Notes under the pieces: generated by a model
Told to the model about the DNA's origin: nothing
What the model saw: the letters and a program-made list of their open reading frames with translations, nothing else
Database searches by the model: none
From: Zhongshania aquimaris
Lineage (GTDB): Bacteria > Pseudomonadota > Gammaproteobacteria > Pseudomonadales > Spongiibacteraceae
Direction of reading: 5' to 3'
NCBI RefSeq assembly: GCF_019312595.1
Contig: NZ_JAHWDQ010000006.1
Coordinates: 124,001-188,000, forward strand
Length of the DNA: 64,000 nucleotides
Part shown: piece after piece, positions 27,077 through 37,613 of the stretch
Position numbering within the stretch: the first letter of the stretch is position 1
Layout of the letters: each line of letters opens with the position of its first letter
Program-made: the position numbers and the translations under genes

Positions 27077-28405
27077 TCAGCGATTCCAGCGCCAGTGCAA
27101 GCTAAGACCGACCTCCTGATCGGATGCTAAAAAACCCTCACAAATCGCGATATCTGCAATAGCGGCAAGATCATCATCGCAGTAAATAAGCGGCAAGGTG
27201 TCACGCCGCCACGGCGGCACACCCCACTCCTGCAATAAGTTCTTTAGGGATTTGCTGTGCGCATGACCCGCAATACGGCAGCGCTCACCGCCGCGACGGA
27301 ATCGAACGGTGACATTCCCACGGGGTATGAACTTGCCACCGGCACTGCTGCCAAGACGCCCCAGCCCACTAATTTCGCATTCGCCACCACGCCAATAGAA
27401 AATGCGCTCACTACCAAAGCGCTCTGAAACAGACTCCGGCACACAATAAAGACGGCCGCGAAAGGCCCTTAATGTCATCGCCTTATTCACGACATATATT
27501 GGCTGGCTATCATTACTCGAATGCAAAAACTGTTCAGCCAACTCCCGAGTTTGAGCCTGATCTAAACGCTGATCAGTGCGCAACAATACAAATTGACGAA
27601 GCAATGCCCGCTGCCGGCTAGCGTCAAACTCCCTCAGCTCAGCAAGCTTAAGGTTACCGTCTTCATCGCTTAATTTAGCAATATCGGCATTGAGATAGGA
27701 GTCTAACAGTAGCGATGTTTCAGCCTGCAAGGCCGCTGCGGCAACAATAGTATTGCGGTACGTTGGCCAAGCCTGCGCGACAACAGGCATCACCCGATGA
27801 CGTAAGAAATTCCGGCGATAGTGCGAATCACTGTTACTGGGATCATCAATCCACGCCAGACCTTGAGAGTTAGCATAGGACTCAAGCACCGCGCGACTGA
27901 CACCCAGCAGCGGCCGAACCAAGACGCCGCTCCCCACACGGCGAGTCACCGGCATAGCGGCAAGGCCGGCAACACCTGCGCCGCGAAGCAAGCGCAGAAA
28001 AAAGGTTTCTACTTGATCATCTTGATGGTGGGCCAATAACAACACGCTGCCATCATCAACAAGCTCTTCGAAGACTTTATAGCGTGCTTCCCTAGCGAGA
28101 CTTTCTATCCCTTGACGATGACCTTGAACCTCAACCAAGCGCGCCTGAAATGAAATACCATACTGCTTACAGACAGCCTGACACCGCTCTGCCCACTCTT
28201 CAGATGGCGACTGCAATTGATGGTTTATGTGTATGACCGATAATTCAGGGAAAGTCTCGCCGCGGCGCAGCGCGCTCTGCTGCAAGCACCAGGCAAGATG
28301 AAGTAAGACGTGGGAATCGAGTCCGCCGCTATAGGCGATAACCCAACGCCGGCACCGCAAATAGGGTGCCAGCGCAGTCGAGACAGTGGACAGCAGATCA
28401 GTCAT
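27077..28405 (-). CDS. tilS: tRNA(Ile)-lysidine synthase
   Basis: TilS attaches lysine to C34 of the minor isoleucine tRNA so that it reads AUA. The N-type ATP pyrophosphatase loop is AYSGGLDSHVLL (about 26-37); LLLAHHQDDQVETFFLRLLRG follows, given here as HHQDDQVETFFLR. The C-terminal anticodon domains extend to about 442 residues. The ATG at 28405 with GGAG five bases upstream is preferred to the GTG at 28411. It is the last gene of the large - strand block. Confidence 0.96.
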   Translation of the reverse strand: MTDLLSTVSTALAPYLRCRRWVIAYSGGLDSHVLLHLAWCLQQSALRRGETFPELSVIHINHQLQSPSEEWAERCQAVCKQYGISFQARLVEVQGHRQGIESLAREARYKVFEELVDDGSVLLLAHHQDDQVETFFLRLLRGAGVAGLAAMPVTRRVGSGVLVRPLLGVSRAVLESYANSQGLAWIDDPSNSDSHYRRNFLRHRVMPVVAQAWPTYRNTIVAAAALQAETSLLLDSYLNADIAKLSDEDGNLKLAELREFDASRQRALLRQFVLLRTDQRLDQAQTRELAEQFLHSSNDSQPIYVVNKAMTLRAFRGRLYCVPESVSERFGSERIFYWRGGECEISGLGRLGSSAGGKFIPRGNVTVRFRRGGERCRIAGHAHSKSLKNLLQEWGVPPWRRDTLPLIYCDDDLAAIADIAICEGFLASDQEVGLSLHWRWNR

Positions 28406-28457
28406 AAACACTCCGCGCCCCTAAAGTGCTTAGTTGGCGGACTTATGTCGACGAAGC

Positions 28458-29408
28458 TTAACTAACACCGTACGACATTAAGCGCTCGTAACGGGTATCG
28501 AGCAATTCTTTCTCAGACAATGCCTGCAGGCGAGTAATCTGAGCTGCAATGTGATCGCGAACTCGTGAAGCACTCAAGTCGATATCACGATGGGCGCCAC
28601 CACGGGGTTCCGGAATAGTTGCGTCAACGATACCCAGCTCTTCAAGCACGGTAGAGGTCAAACCCATCGCCTCTGCCGCATCCGGCGCAAACTCAGAGCT
28701 CTTCCAAATGATATTTGCGCAGCCTTCTGGAGAAATAACAAAGTAAGTTGAATATTGCAGCATCGCGATATGGTCACCCACACCGATACCCAGTGCGCCA
28801 CCGGAGCTACCCTCCCCAATAACAACGCAAACAATCGGTGTTTTCAGACGAGACATGACCGCCAGATTTTGCGCGATAGCCTCACTGATTCCACGCTCTT
28901 CACTGTCTATACCGGGGTATGCGCCAGGGGTATCAATTAAAGTCACAATCGGTAAATGATAGCGTTCAGCCAATTCCATCAAGCGGAGCGCTTTGCGGTA
29001 GCCTTCCGGCTTCGGCATACCGAAGTTGCGTTTCACTTTCTCGGTAACACCGCGGCCTTTTTCTTGGCCAATAACCATCACTGGCTTGCCATTAAGCTTA
29101 CCAATACCGGCAACGATTGCGGAATCGTCACCAAAATGGCGATCACCGTGCAGCTCATCAAAATCGGTGAAAACACGGCGAATATAATCAAGCGTGTAGG
29201 GCCGCATTGGATGCCGCGCAATCTTGACGACATTCCACGGAGTTAGATTTGAAAATATTTTCTCCGTCAGCTTGCTACTTTTTTCACGAAGCTTGGTGAT
29301 TTCTTCATTGATGTTGAGGTCGTTGTCACTTCCGACTAGCTGTAGCTCTTCGATTTTGGCTTCCAGCTCGGCAATAGGTTGTTCAAAATCAAGATAGTTC
29401 GGATTCAT
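28458..29408 (-). CDS. accA: acetyl-CoA carboxylase carboxyltransferase subunit alpha
   Basis: With AccD this subunit transfers CO2 from biotin to acetyl-CoA, the committing step of fatty acid synthesis. Visible are [15 protein letters not shown] at the start, [17 protein letters not shown] and [17 protein letters not shown]. The length of 316 is typical. The placement dnaE-accA-tilS is the standard gammaproteobacterial order. Confidence 0.98.
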   Translation of the reverse strand: MNPNYLDFEQPIAELEAKIEELQLVGSDNDLNINEEITKLREKSSKLTEKIFSNLTPWNVVKIARHPMRPYTLDYIRRVFTDFDELHGDRHFGDDSAIVAGIGKLNGKPVMVIGQEKGRGVTEKVKRNFGMPKPEGYRKALRLMELAERYHLPIVTLIDTPGAYPGIDSEERGISEAIAQNLAVMSRLKTPIVCVVIGEGSSGGALGIGVGDHIAMLQYSTYFVISPEGCANIIWKSSEFAPDAAEAMGLTSTVLEELGIVDATIPEPRGGAHRDIDLSASRVRDHIAAQITRLQALSEKELLDTRYERLMSYGVS

Positions 29409-29493
29409 TGCTCTATTTTATTCGCTCGTCAAATTCCGGTAATGCCCACAATTCATAGCGATATATGGGCCCATTCGCAGGTGTGATTATACG

Positions 29494-32400
29494 TTAATCG
29501 TAATTGATCACCACGTTATTTGCGCCACACTCGTCACGTAATCGCAGTAATAACTCATCGTTTGGCAGGATTCGCCAATCCTCGCCCAAGCGGATACGGC
29601 ACTTTCCCTCTGGCCGCTGGTAGCTAATAACCACCGGACAGCGGCCACCTTTGGCAATATTTAGAGCGCCTTTGAGACGCTCAATGCCCTCGTTTTCAAG
29701 CGTGGCGCCAGATACAGATATCTGCAATTCCTTGGCGCTCTGATCCCGCGCCTCGGCAATACTGCGCACCGCCTTTACCCGCATTTTTTTACCACCGCTG
29801 TACTCGTCATTGCTGCAAATACCCTCAACAACAATAACGGTGTCTTTAACCAGTTTCTCTCGACACTCATCATAGGCGTCACTGAACAAGGCCACTTCAA
29901 TACGTGCGCTGCGATCATCTAACAGCACAAATGCCATAGTGTCACCGCGCTTGTTTTTCATGGTCCGCATACTCATCACGAGACCAGCGATGGTTTGGGG
30001 GTGCTTTTCCGGGTTCAGATCGACAATCTTTTTGGGTACAAAACGGCGTAACTCCCCCTCGTAATCGTCAATGGGGTGCCCAGTCACATAAAGCCCGAGG
30101 GTTTCTTTCTCGCCCAACAATCGCTCTTTACTACTCCAGCGACGCACGTCTTGAAATGGGGCATACACATCGCGACTTACTACCGCCAAGGTCTCACCAA
30201 ACAAGTCGGTCATACCGCTTTCGGTATTTTTCGCTGACTGCTCTGCCCCTTGTACTGCTTCTGGCATGGCCGCCATCAGTATGGCGCGATCCTCACCCCA
30301 GTCGTCAAAGGCGCCAGAGCGGATTAGCGCTTCCAGTGCTCTCTTGTTTACTTTTCGAGGGTCTGTGCGCTCGCAGAACTCAAACAAATTGACAAAGGGA
30401 CCACCGGCATTCCGCGCGGCAATAATGTTTTCTACCGGGCCTTCGCCCAAGCCTTTTATCGCTCCCAATCCATACACAATCTGGCCGCGGTCGTTCACAG
30501 TGAACATATACTCGCCTTCGTTTACCGATGGCAATTTATAGTCCAGCTTCATTTCCCGACATTCTTCGATGAAGATTACGATCTTGTCGGTATTGTCCAA
30601 TTCCGAGCTCATTACCGCGGCCATAAACGGCGCCGGATAATGTGTTTTCAGCCATGCGGTTTGATAGGAAACCAAGGCGTACGCAGCCGAGTGCGATTTA
30701 TTAAAACCGTAACCTGCGAATTTTTCCATCAAGTCAAAAATATTGGAGGCGAGTACTTCCGTAAAGCCCTTCTCCACTGCACCGGCCTGAAATAAAACCC
30801 GCTGCTTTTCCATTTCCTCTGGCTTTTTCTTACCCATGGCGCGGCGCAATAAATCGGCGCCACCCAGGGTGTAACCACCCATTTCCTGGGCGATCTGCAT
30901 TACCTGTTCTTGGTACAAAATAATGCCGTACGTGGGCCCCAAAACCGGCTTAAGGCAATCGTCCTGATACTGCGGGTGCGGGTAGGCCAATTCGGCACGG
31001 CCGTGTTTGCGGTTAATGAAGTCATCGACCATACCTGACTGCAAGGGGCCAGGCCTAAACAAGGCCACCAGGGCGATAATGTCTTCGAAGCAGTCTGGCA
31101 ACAGCCTTTTTATCAAGTCTTTCATACCGCGGGATTCCAACTGGAAAACCGCGGTGGTTTCCGCGCGCTTCAACAGATCAAAGGTTTGTCTGTCCTGCAA
31201 AGGAATCGCCATAATATCCAGCGGATCTTCGCCTAGCTTTGCGCGATGGGCATTCACAATCTTCAGTGCCCAATCGATAATCGTTAACGTACGCAAACCC
31301 AAAAAGTCGAATTTAACGAGGCCCGCGTCTTCGACATCGCTTTTATCAAACTGGGTTACTAGGCCGCCACCGGTATCGTCACAATAGAGCGGCGCAAAAT
31401 CGGTCAGTTTGGACGGTGCGATAACGACACCCCCCGCATGCTTACCAACGCCTCGTACCACCCCTTCGAGCTGCACAGCCATATCCCAAATTTCTTGGGC
31501 CGCTTCGTCATTGACTAAGAACTCGCGCAATACTTCTTCTTGTTCATGCGCCTTCGCAAGGGTCATTCCCACTTCAAAGGGAATCATTTTTGAGAGCTTA
31601 TCCGCAAGCCCATAGGCCTTACCCTGCACACGGGCTACATCTCGCACCACCGCCTTAGCAGCCATGGTACCAAAGGTAATTATTTGGCTTACCGCATCGC
31701 GACCATAGTTATCGGCAACGTAATTGATAACGCGGTCTCGGCCATCCATGCAAAAATCGACATCAAAATCCGGCATGGATACCCGCTCCGGATTCAAAAA
31801 TCGCTCGAACAGCAAGTCGTATTGAATAGGATCAAGATCTGTAATTTTTAAGGCGTAGGCAACTAGTGAGCCCGCTCCCGAACCGCGTCCAGGGCCTACA
31901 GGAATATCGTGATCTTTAGCCCATTGGATAAAATCCATCACGATCAGGAAGTAGCCGGGAAACCCCATCTGCAGGATAACGTTTAGCTCGAAGTCTAGAC
32001 GCTCACGATACTCTTTTTGATAATCAACAAATTCGGGCGCCGCACTATCGAACAGAAAATCTAACCGCTCGTCTAAACCGTGATGACAGAGTTCGCGAAA
32101 AAATTCCTCTTGGGTTTTGCCCTCAGGTATCGGATATTCAGGAAGATAATAGGTGCCGAGCTGTATAGTAAGATTACAGCGCTTGGCAATTTCAACGCTG
32201 TTCGCCAAGGCTTCCGGTATATCTGCAAACAGGGCCTGCATTTCTTCTGCACTGCGCAGATATTGTTGTTCGCTGTAATTGCGAGGCCGGCGGGGATCAT
32301 CTAGTACGCGGCCGTCGCGGATACATACGCGCGCTTCATGGGCGTCAAACTCTTTGGAATCTAAAAATCGTACATCATTCGTTGCGACAACTGGGCAATC

Positions 32401-32976
32401 CGCTTGTTCAGCCAGCGCTACTGCAGCGTGCAAATAATCATCTTCATTCTGGCGACCAGTACGCTGTAATTCGATATAAAATCTATCGGGGAATACACGC
32501 AGCCAGCGGGATAAACTCGCCAACGCTGCATCTTGCTTACTACCAAGTAATAACTGACCGACATCCCCTTCTCTCGCACCTGACAACGCAATCAAACCTT
32601 CATTCGCTTGCTCTATCCAGCTTCGATTAACGTAAGCTCGGCCCTGATACTGACCTTCTAAATAGGCGCGCGAAATCAGTTCGGTGAGATTTCGATAGCC
32701 TGTTTGGTTTTGTGCTAGCAAGCAGATGATACTGATCTGATCTGGGTCATCGTCATCGCGAACCAAAAGATCACTGCCGAAAATGGGTTTTATACCAGCG
32801 CCAGTCGCCGCCTTCTGAAACTTAATGAGGGCATAAAAATTATTTAGATCGGTGAGTGCAACCGCCGGCATATTAAGGTCGGCAACCCGCTTTGCCAGTG
32901 CCTTAACCCTTACAAGTCCATCAACGATGGAGTATTCGGAGTGAACCCGCAAATGAACGAACTGATCGGAAATCAT
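29494..32976 (-). CDS. dnaE: DNA polymerase III alpha subunit
   Basis: This is the replicative polymerase, 1160 residues. The N-terminal PHP domain starts [17 protein letters not shown]. The catalytic Asp pair is in [14 protein letters not shown] (about 400), with [14 protein letters not shown] before it. Helix-hairpin-helix and OB-fold domains follow, and the internal clamp-binding segment is near SGMTDLFGE. Its ATG overlaps the rnhB stop as ATGA. Confidence 0.98.
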   Translation of the reverse strand: MISDQFVHLRVHSEYSIVDGLVRVKALAKRVADLNMPAVALTDLNNFYALIKFQKAATGAGIKPIFGSDLLVRDDDDPDQISIICLLAQNQTGYRNLTELISRAYLEGQYQGRAYVNRSWIEQANEGLIALSGAREGDVGQLLLGSKQDAALASLSRWLRVFPDRFYIELQRTGRQNEDDYLHAAVALAEQADCPVVATNDVRFLDSKEFDAHEARVCIRDGRVLDDPRRPRNYSEQQYLRSAEEMQALFADIPEALANSVEIAKRCNLTIQLGTYYLPEYPIPEGKTQEEFFRELCHHGLDERLDFLFDSAAPEFVDYQKEYRERLDFELNVILQMGFPGYFLIVMDFIQWAKDHDIPVGPGRGSGAGSLVAYALKITDLDPIQYDLLFERFLNPERVSMPDFDVDFCMDGRDRVINYVADNYGRDAVSQIITFGTMAAKAVVRDVARVQGKAYGLADKLSKMIPFEVGMTLAKAHEQEEVLREFLVNDEAAQEIWDMAVQLEGVVRGVGKHAGGVVIAPSKLTDFAPLYCDDTGGGLVTQFDKSDVEDAGLVKFDFLGLRTLTIIDWALKIVNAHRAKLGEDPLDIMAIPLQDRQTFDLLKRAETTAVFQLESRGMKDLIKRLLPDCFEDIIALVALFRPGPLQSGMVDDFINRKHGRAELAYPHPQYQDDCLKPVLGPTYGIILYQEQVMQIAQEMGGYTLGGADLLRRAMGKKKPEEMEKQRVLFQAGAVEKGFTEVLASNIFDLMEKFAGYGFNKSHSAAYALVSYQTAWLKTHYPAPFMAAVMSSELDNTDKIVIFIEECREMKLDYKLPSVNEGEYMFTVNDRGQIVYGLGAIKGLGEGPVENIIAARNAGGPFVNLFEFCERTDPRKVNKRALEALIRSGAFDDWGEDRAILMAAMPEAVQGAEQSAKNTESGMTDLFGETLAVVSRDVYAPFQDVRRWSSKERLLGEKETLGLYVTGHPIDDYEGELRRFVPKKIVDLNPEKHPQTIAGLVMSMRTMKNKRGDTMAFVLLDDRSARIEVALFSDAYDECREKLVKDTVIVVEGICSNDEYSGGKKMRVKAVRSIAEARDQSAKELQISVSGATLENEGIERLKGALNIAKGGRCPVVISYQRPEGKCRIRLGEDWRILPNDELLLRLRDECGANNVVINYD

Positions 32977-33584
32977 TCTTCGGCCTCCAAAATTGCTCGA
33001 ACTGGCGCATAGCTTCGGCGGTGAATAGGTGTGACACCTAGTTTTTGTAATGCGGCTAAATGCACTTTGGTCGGGTAGCCCTTGTGACCCGCAATACCAT
33101 AGCCTGGATAGACAGATTCAAACTCTGCCATTTCTCGGTCGCGGGTGACCTTGGCTAAAATTGACGCTGCGGCAATTGCCGGCACTCGGCTATCGCCTTT
33201 AACGACCGCTTGGGCGCGGTATGGCCAGTTCGGCACTTTATTGCCGTCCACTAGCACAAACTCAGGCTGAACTGCCAAACCCGCTACTGCGCGATGCATG
33301 GCCAATAGGCTTGCTTGCAGTATATTTAACTCGTCAATTTCTGCGACAGATGCCCGCGCAACACAATAACTCAGCGCCTTATCTTTAATTTCAATGAAAA
33401 GCGCTTCGCGACGCTTTTCAGTCAATTTTTTAGAATCATTTAAACCCACAATGGGATTTTCAGGATCAAGAATAACGGCAGCCGTCACTACATCACCACA
33501 CAGCGGCCCACGACCCACCTCATCGACACCCGCTGTTAAAACAGGAACATCAAACTCGGCAAACAGGTCGTCTATTTTAGGCAT
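32973..33584 (-). CDS. rnhB: ribonuclease HII
   Basis: RNase HII nicks DNA 5' of misincorporated ribonucleotides. Catalytic residues lie in [16 protein letters not shown] (Asp, Glu) and [10 protein letters not shown]. The ATG at 33584 (MPKIDDLF) overlaps the lpxB stop by eight bases, which fits the tight operon; the longer frame reaches deep into lpxB. The length is 203 residues. Confidence 0.96.
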   Translation of the reverse strand: MPKIDDLFAEFDVPVLTAGVDEVGRGPLCGDVVTAAVILDPENPIVGLNDSKKLTEKRREALFIEIKDKALSYCVARASVAEIDELNILQASLLAMHRAVAGLAVQPEFVLVDGNKVPNWPYRAQAVVKGDSRVPAIAAASILAKVTRDREMAEFESVYPGYGIAGHKGYPTKVHLAALQKLGVTPIHRRSYAPVRAILEAEE

Positions 33585-34728
33585 TGGGCGCTCCGACACA
33601 CTGCAGCACCACATCAGCGGCGCGCTCACTTGCGCCCCGTGCCAATTGACGGTGAATAATTTGAAATTCTTCGATAAGAGTCTCCCGATGGTTCGCATTA
33701 TTCAACTGTTCTAATAGCAGCGGACCTATCACTTCAGCACACACTTCATCCTGCAGCAACTCTGGCACTAGGGCGCGCTGCGCTAATAAATTCGGTAGGG
33801 AAAAGAATGGCGTTTTAATTAGGCGAGAAAATATCTTGTAAGACCACTTACCAAAGCGGTAAGCAACAACCATGGGACGCTGCAACAATAAGGCTTCAAG
33901 ACTTGTCGTGCCAGAGGCCATTAACACAACATCTGCGGCAGCCATCACTGTTCGCGACTGACCAAGCACGACCCTCACCGGCAAGTCTTTAGATAGTGCC
34001 GCCACGGCTTGTAATATCTGCTGTTTCCGCTCGATGTTCGCCGCTGGAATTAAGAATTCAATATTAGGTTGCGCACGTCGTAACCATTGAGCAGTTTCTA
34101 TGAATGGCGCAATGAGTTGAGCAACTTCACCACCTCGACTGCCCGGCAAAATTGCTAACACTGGATGCCCATCCTCAACATCTAGCTCCGCTCGCGCCTC
34201 GGCTCGCTGATCATCCAATGAAATCTGATCTGCTAAAGGATGACCAACACAGGTGACGGGAACACCGTGCTCTTGGTAAAAATGCTCTTCAAAGGGGAAC
34301 AGCGTCAGCATGTGATCAACTGACTTGGCGATATTTTTAATTCGGCCCTGACGCCACGCCCACACCGATGGACTGACGTAGTGCAGCGTTTTGATACCCC
34401 GTTCGCGCAGAAAGCGCTCAATATTTAAATTAAAGTCAGGCGAGTCTATGCCAATAACAATATCTGGCTGCCAGCTCATAAAATGTAACTTCAATAAACG
34501 TCGTAAACGCAGTAATTCCGGCAAGCGCTTGAGGGGTTCGACGAAGCCCATCACTGACAGTCGATCCATCTCACACAGACTTCGACAGCCCTGCTCAATC
34601 ATCAAGGAGCCGCCAACGCCTTCAAATTGTGCGTCAGGGTAGCGATGTTTAATAGCGCGAATTAAATCAGCGCCTAAAATATCACCGGAGGCTTCCCCAG
34701 CGATAATACCGATTCGCATTGCAGTCAT
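33577..34728 (-). CDS. lpxB: lipid-A-disaccharide synthase
   Basis: This GT19 glycosyltransferase joins 2,3-diacyl-GlcN-1-P to UDP-2,3-diacyl-GlcN. The typical start [32 protein letters not shown] and [12 protein letters not shown] are present. The length is 383 residues. A second ATG at 34719 is equally possible. It lies in the lpxD-fabZ-lpxA-lpxB order. Confidence 0.97.
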   Translation of the reverse strand: MTAMRIGIIAGEASGDILGADLIRAIKHRYPDAQFEGVGGSLMIEQGCRSLCEMDRLSVMGFVEPLKRLPELLRLRRLLKLHFMSWQPDIVIGIDSPDFNLNIERFLRERGIKTLHYVSPSVWAWRQGRIKNIAKSVDHMLTLFPFEEHFYQEHGVPVTCVGHPLADQISLDDQRAEARAELDVEDGHPVLAILPGSRGGEVAQLIAPFIETAQWLRRAQPNIEFLIPAANIERKQQILQAVAALSKDLPVRVVLGQSRTVMAAADVVLMASGTTSLEALLLQRPMVVAYRFGKWSYKIFSRLIKTPFFSLPNLLAQRALVPELLQDEVCAEVIGPLLLEQLNNANHRETLIEEFQIIHRQLARGASERAADVVLQCVGAPNA

Positions 34729-34762
34729 AAAATAGCCATGTGTCGCGGCCGAACGGCGCGAA

Positions 34763-35560
34763 TTAACGCACGATACCGCGTTGAGATTGTGTCAATGAAT
34801 CCGCCAACAACTGCACTTCCGGAAACTCGGCCGCAATGGGTGCCATCGCCGCCAACGCTTCGTCTACAGTATTATTTTGACGATATATAATTTTATAGCA
34901 GCGCCGAATTGCCGCGATGCTCTCGGCACTAAAACCTCGTCGCTTAAGCCCTTCACTATTAATAGTTTTGGCTTCCGCAGGGGTGCCACTAACTGTTACA
35001 TAGGCGGGTACATCCTTACTGATACCGCAGCCGAAACCGGCAAAGCTGTGAGCGCCAATATGACAAAATTGATGTACCAGCGTAAAGCCGCTCAAAATCG
35101 CCCAGTCACCTACATTGACGTGCCCAGCTAAGGCAGCGTTGTTCACCAAGATACAGTTGTTGCCGATAACTGAGTCGTGACCGACGTGGACATAGGCCAT
35201 CAAAAGATTTTTATCGCCGATAATCGTTTTACCGCGGTCTTGAACCGTACCACGGTGGATTGTTACACCTTCGCGAATAACATTGTCATCGCCAATGATA
35301 AGCTCGGTGGGCTCACCCTTGTATTTTAAATCTGGGGTGTCATCGCCAACCGTCGAAAATTGGTATATGCGATTATTCTTACCAATTTTAGTTGGCCCCA
35401 TCAGCACCACGTGTGATCGAATATCCGAACCTTCGCCAATTTCAACGCCGGCACCAACCATTGTCCACGGACCAATTTTGACATTGGCCGCGATCACCGC
35501 ACTAGGATCAATAATCGCGCGCGGGTCAACTGCAGCTGATGGATGAATATTATCTGTCAC
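34763..35560 (-). CDS. lpxA: UDP-N-acetylglucosamine acyltransferase
   Basis: This is the first lipid A enzyme, a left-handed beta-helix of hexapeptide repeats (IHPSAAVDPRAIIDPSAVI). The catalytic His is in the LVNNAALAGHVNVGD segment, and HQFCHIGAHSFAGFG follows. It starts with GTG overlapping the fabZ stop as TAGTG. The length of 265 is normal. Confidence 0.97.
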   Translation of the reverse strand: MTDNIHPSAAVDPRAIIDPSAVIAANVKIGPWTMVGAGVEIGEGSDIRSHVVLMGPTKIGKNNRIYQFSTVGDDTPDLKYKGEPTELIIGDDNVIREGVTIHRGTVQDRGKTIIGDKNLLMAYVHVGHDSVIGNNCILVNNAALAGHVNVGDWAILSGFTLVHQFCHIGAHSFAGFGCGISKDVPAYVTVSGTPAEAKTINSEGLKRRGFSAESIAAIRRCYKIIYRQNNTVDEALAAMAPIAAEFPEVQLLADSLTQSQRGIVR

Positions 35561-36003
35561 TATGGGCGCTGCCGGTCAATACACAGAATTGTTGCAGAGG
35601 CCGCCAACTTGTCTTCAACATAAGCTTGGCACTCAAATTTCCACAGCCCCTTTTTGTCAGAGACATATTGCGCTTTTAATATTAATTGATCGCCAGGAAT
35701 AACTTGCCGTTTGAAACGCGCCTTATCAACGCCGGCAAACATATAAATAGATCCTTCAGATGGCTTTTTATCCAGGGTTTTGAAGCCCAAAATTCCTGCA
35801 GCCTGCGCCATTGCCTCAATGATCAACACCCCAGGCATGATCGGTAATTCTGGAAAGTGACCATTAAAATGGTTCTCGTTGCCGGTCACATTTTTTAGCG
35901 CGACGATAGATTCGCCCAAGGTTAATTCCAGCACCCGATCAACCAATAAGAAGGGATAGCGTTGCGGCAGGTATTCCTTAATTTCATTAATATCCATCAG
36001 CAT
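35560..36003 (-). CDS. fabZ: 3-hydroxyacyl-ACP dehydratase FabZ
   Basis: This hotdog-fold dehydratase of fatty acid elongation has its catalytic His in [20 protein letters not shown], with the Glu seven residues later in the [10 protein letters not shown] helix. The start is [19 protein letters not shown]; the second Met (35997) is an alternative. It is 147 residues long and coupled to lpxA. Confidence 0.97.
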   Translation of the reverse strand: MLMDINEIKEYLPQRYPFLLVDRVLELTLGESIVALKNVTGNENHFNGHFPELPIMPGVLIIEAMAQAAGILGFKTLDKKPSEGSIYMFAGVDKARFKRQVIPGDQLILKAQYVSDKKGLWKFECQAYVEDKLAASATILCIDRQRP

Positions 36004-36006
36004 ATC

Positions 36007-37050
36007 TCAGCTTTCACCCTCATTTTTAATCTTCAATTGCTTTTCTAAGAATGCCACTCGCCTATAGAGCTCATCGAGCTTGCTAAAGCGTGCCGCGTTT
36101 TTTCGCCACTCTGTCGATTCAGACATCGCGAAGCTTCCGGAGTAAGAGCCCGATTTTGAAATCGACTTACTCACCAAGCAACGCGCCGTAATGTGAACAT
36201 TGTCGGTAATTGTAATATGCCCAACTACTCCGACGTTACCGGCCAGTGTACAATTTTTACCAATAACAGCGCTTCCCGCGACTTGGCAGCAACCTGCCAT
36301 CGCTGTTCCATCACCCACAATGACGTTGTGGGCAATCATAGTTTGATCGTCAAGAATGACATTATTACCGATCATCGTATTTTCTATTGCGCCACGGTCA
36401 ATACAGGAATTAGCACCAATCTCGACCCGATTCCCTATTTGCACACCACCAAGCTGATGGATCTTCTCCCAACCTGCCGGACCTGGGGCAAAACCGAAAC
36501 CATCACCACCAATAACCACACCGGAATGGACAATACACTCGTCGCCGATACTGACACCGTGATAAATCGTCACATTGGCATGAATATAACAGTGTTTCCC
36601 AATCCGGCTGCCACGACCAAGCACTACACCCGCCGCAATTACACTGCCCTCGCCGACTTCTGCCCCCGACTCGATTACACAATTAGCGCCGATCGCAACA
36701 GAGTCATGAATATTTTCAGCTACAACAACGGCACTCGGATGCACACCAGAACGCGGCTTTTCAAAGGGATCGAACAGCGCGCTAACGCGGGCGTACATTA
36801 AATAGGGGTTGTCAGATAACAAACAATTCCCTGTAAAGCCCGCCGCTATATCTGGGTGAAGTATAACTGCGCCAGCTAACGTAGTTTGAAGGCTAGATTT
36901 AAACTTGATATTGGACAAAAAACTTAGCTGTTCAGATCCTGCAGTTGCCAGTGAAGCAATACCGCAAAGCTGAGTCGCTGCGTCTCCTCTAAAGTCGAGA
37001 CCTAAAATCGTAGCGAGCTCAGCAAGGCTGAACGTTTTTTGTCCAGACAT
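36007..37050 (-). CDS. lpxD: UDP-3-O-(3-hydroxyacyl)glucosamine N-acyltransferase
   Basis: LpxD adds the N-linked acyl chain in lipid A synthesis. The N-terminal uridine-binding domain (LAELATILGLDF) precedes a hexapeptide-repeat beta-helix, and the catalytic His is in MIAHNVIVGDGTAMAG. The C-terminal helix is KLDELYRRVAFLEKQLKI. The length is 347 residues. It is next to skp and fabZ as usual. Confidence 0.97.
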   Translation of the reverse strand: MSGQKTFSLAELATILGLDFRGDAATQLCGIASLATAGSEQLSFLSNIKFKSSLQTTLAGAVILHPDIAAGFTGNCLLSDNPYLMYARVSALFDPFEKPRSGVHPSAVVVAENIHDSVAIGANCVIESGAEVGEGSVIAAGVVLGRGSRIGKHCYIHANVTIYHGVSIGDECIVHSGVVIGGDGFGFAPGPAGWEKIHQLGGVQIGNRVEIGANSCIDRGAIENTMIGNNVILDDQTMIAHNVIVGDGTAMAGCCQVAGSAVIGKNCTLAGNVGVVGHITITDNVHITARCLVSKSISKSGSYSGSFAMSESTEWRKNAARFSKLDELYRRVAFLEKQLKIKNEGES

Positions 37051-37054
37051 GGCT

Positions 37055-37564
37055 TTACTTGGCTTGATTCAGCTTGTCAGCCACTTTTGCAGTGATGTCG
37101 AAGCTAGCATCAGCGTGCAGGACTTGCTTACGTGGTAACAATAAACCTATATTTTCAGCCTTGATAAGATCCGGCAGTATTTTCTGAAGCTTCGGACCTA
37201 GCTCTTGAAGTATTGACTGTGCTTCTTGCTGATTCGCGGCCTCGATTTTACGTGCCAAATGCTCGCCATCGGTGCGCGCCGTGTCAATTTTGTTCTTGGT
37301 GGCCTGACGTTGTTCAACGCTTAAAATATCGAAATCACGCTGAAACTGCTCAACTTGTTTATCATAATTCTTTTTTAATGTTTCCAGTTCAGTAACATTC
37401 TTTTTGTATTCACTTTGATTCCGCATTGCGGTCAAACGCTTTTTAGCCAAATCGGTGTTAAGTACCGCGGCCTCAACATCAAAAACCGCGATTCGGCCTT
37501 CTGCCACCGCGCCACATGCCCACAACACCATAACTGCCGCTGCGATTAATTTGTAAAACTTCAT
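37055..37564 (-). CDS. skp: periplasmic chaperone Skp (OmpH family)
   Basis: Skp holds unfolded outer membrane proteins in the periplasm. A signal peptide ends near CGAVAEG, then RIAVFDVEAAVLN begins the trimerisation core. The middle is a long charged coiled coil (ETLKKNYDKQVEQFQRD). The ATG at 37564 has GGAG six bases upstream; the frame's first codon at 37570 is TTG. It lies directly after bamA in transcription order. Confidence 0.94.
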   Translation of the reverse strand: MKFYKLIAAAVMVLWACGAVAEGRIAVFDVEAAVLNTDLAKKRLTAMRNQSEYKKNVTELETLKKNYDKQVEQFQRDFDILSVEQRQATKNKIDTARTDGEHLARKIEAANQQEAQSILQELGPKLQKILPDLIKAENIGLLLPRKQVLHADASFDITAKVADKLNQAK

Positions 37565-37613
37565 ATACAACTCCTGCTGATTATTGTGCTACTAAATAAT
37601 ATATAAATAAGGC

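Noticed and set aside
36193-36801. 202-residue + strand frame rich in Thr/Asn
   Set aside because: Antisense of the hexapeptide repeats of lpxD; periodic composition keeps the reverse frame open.
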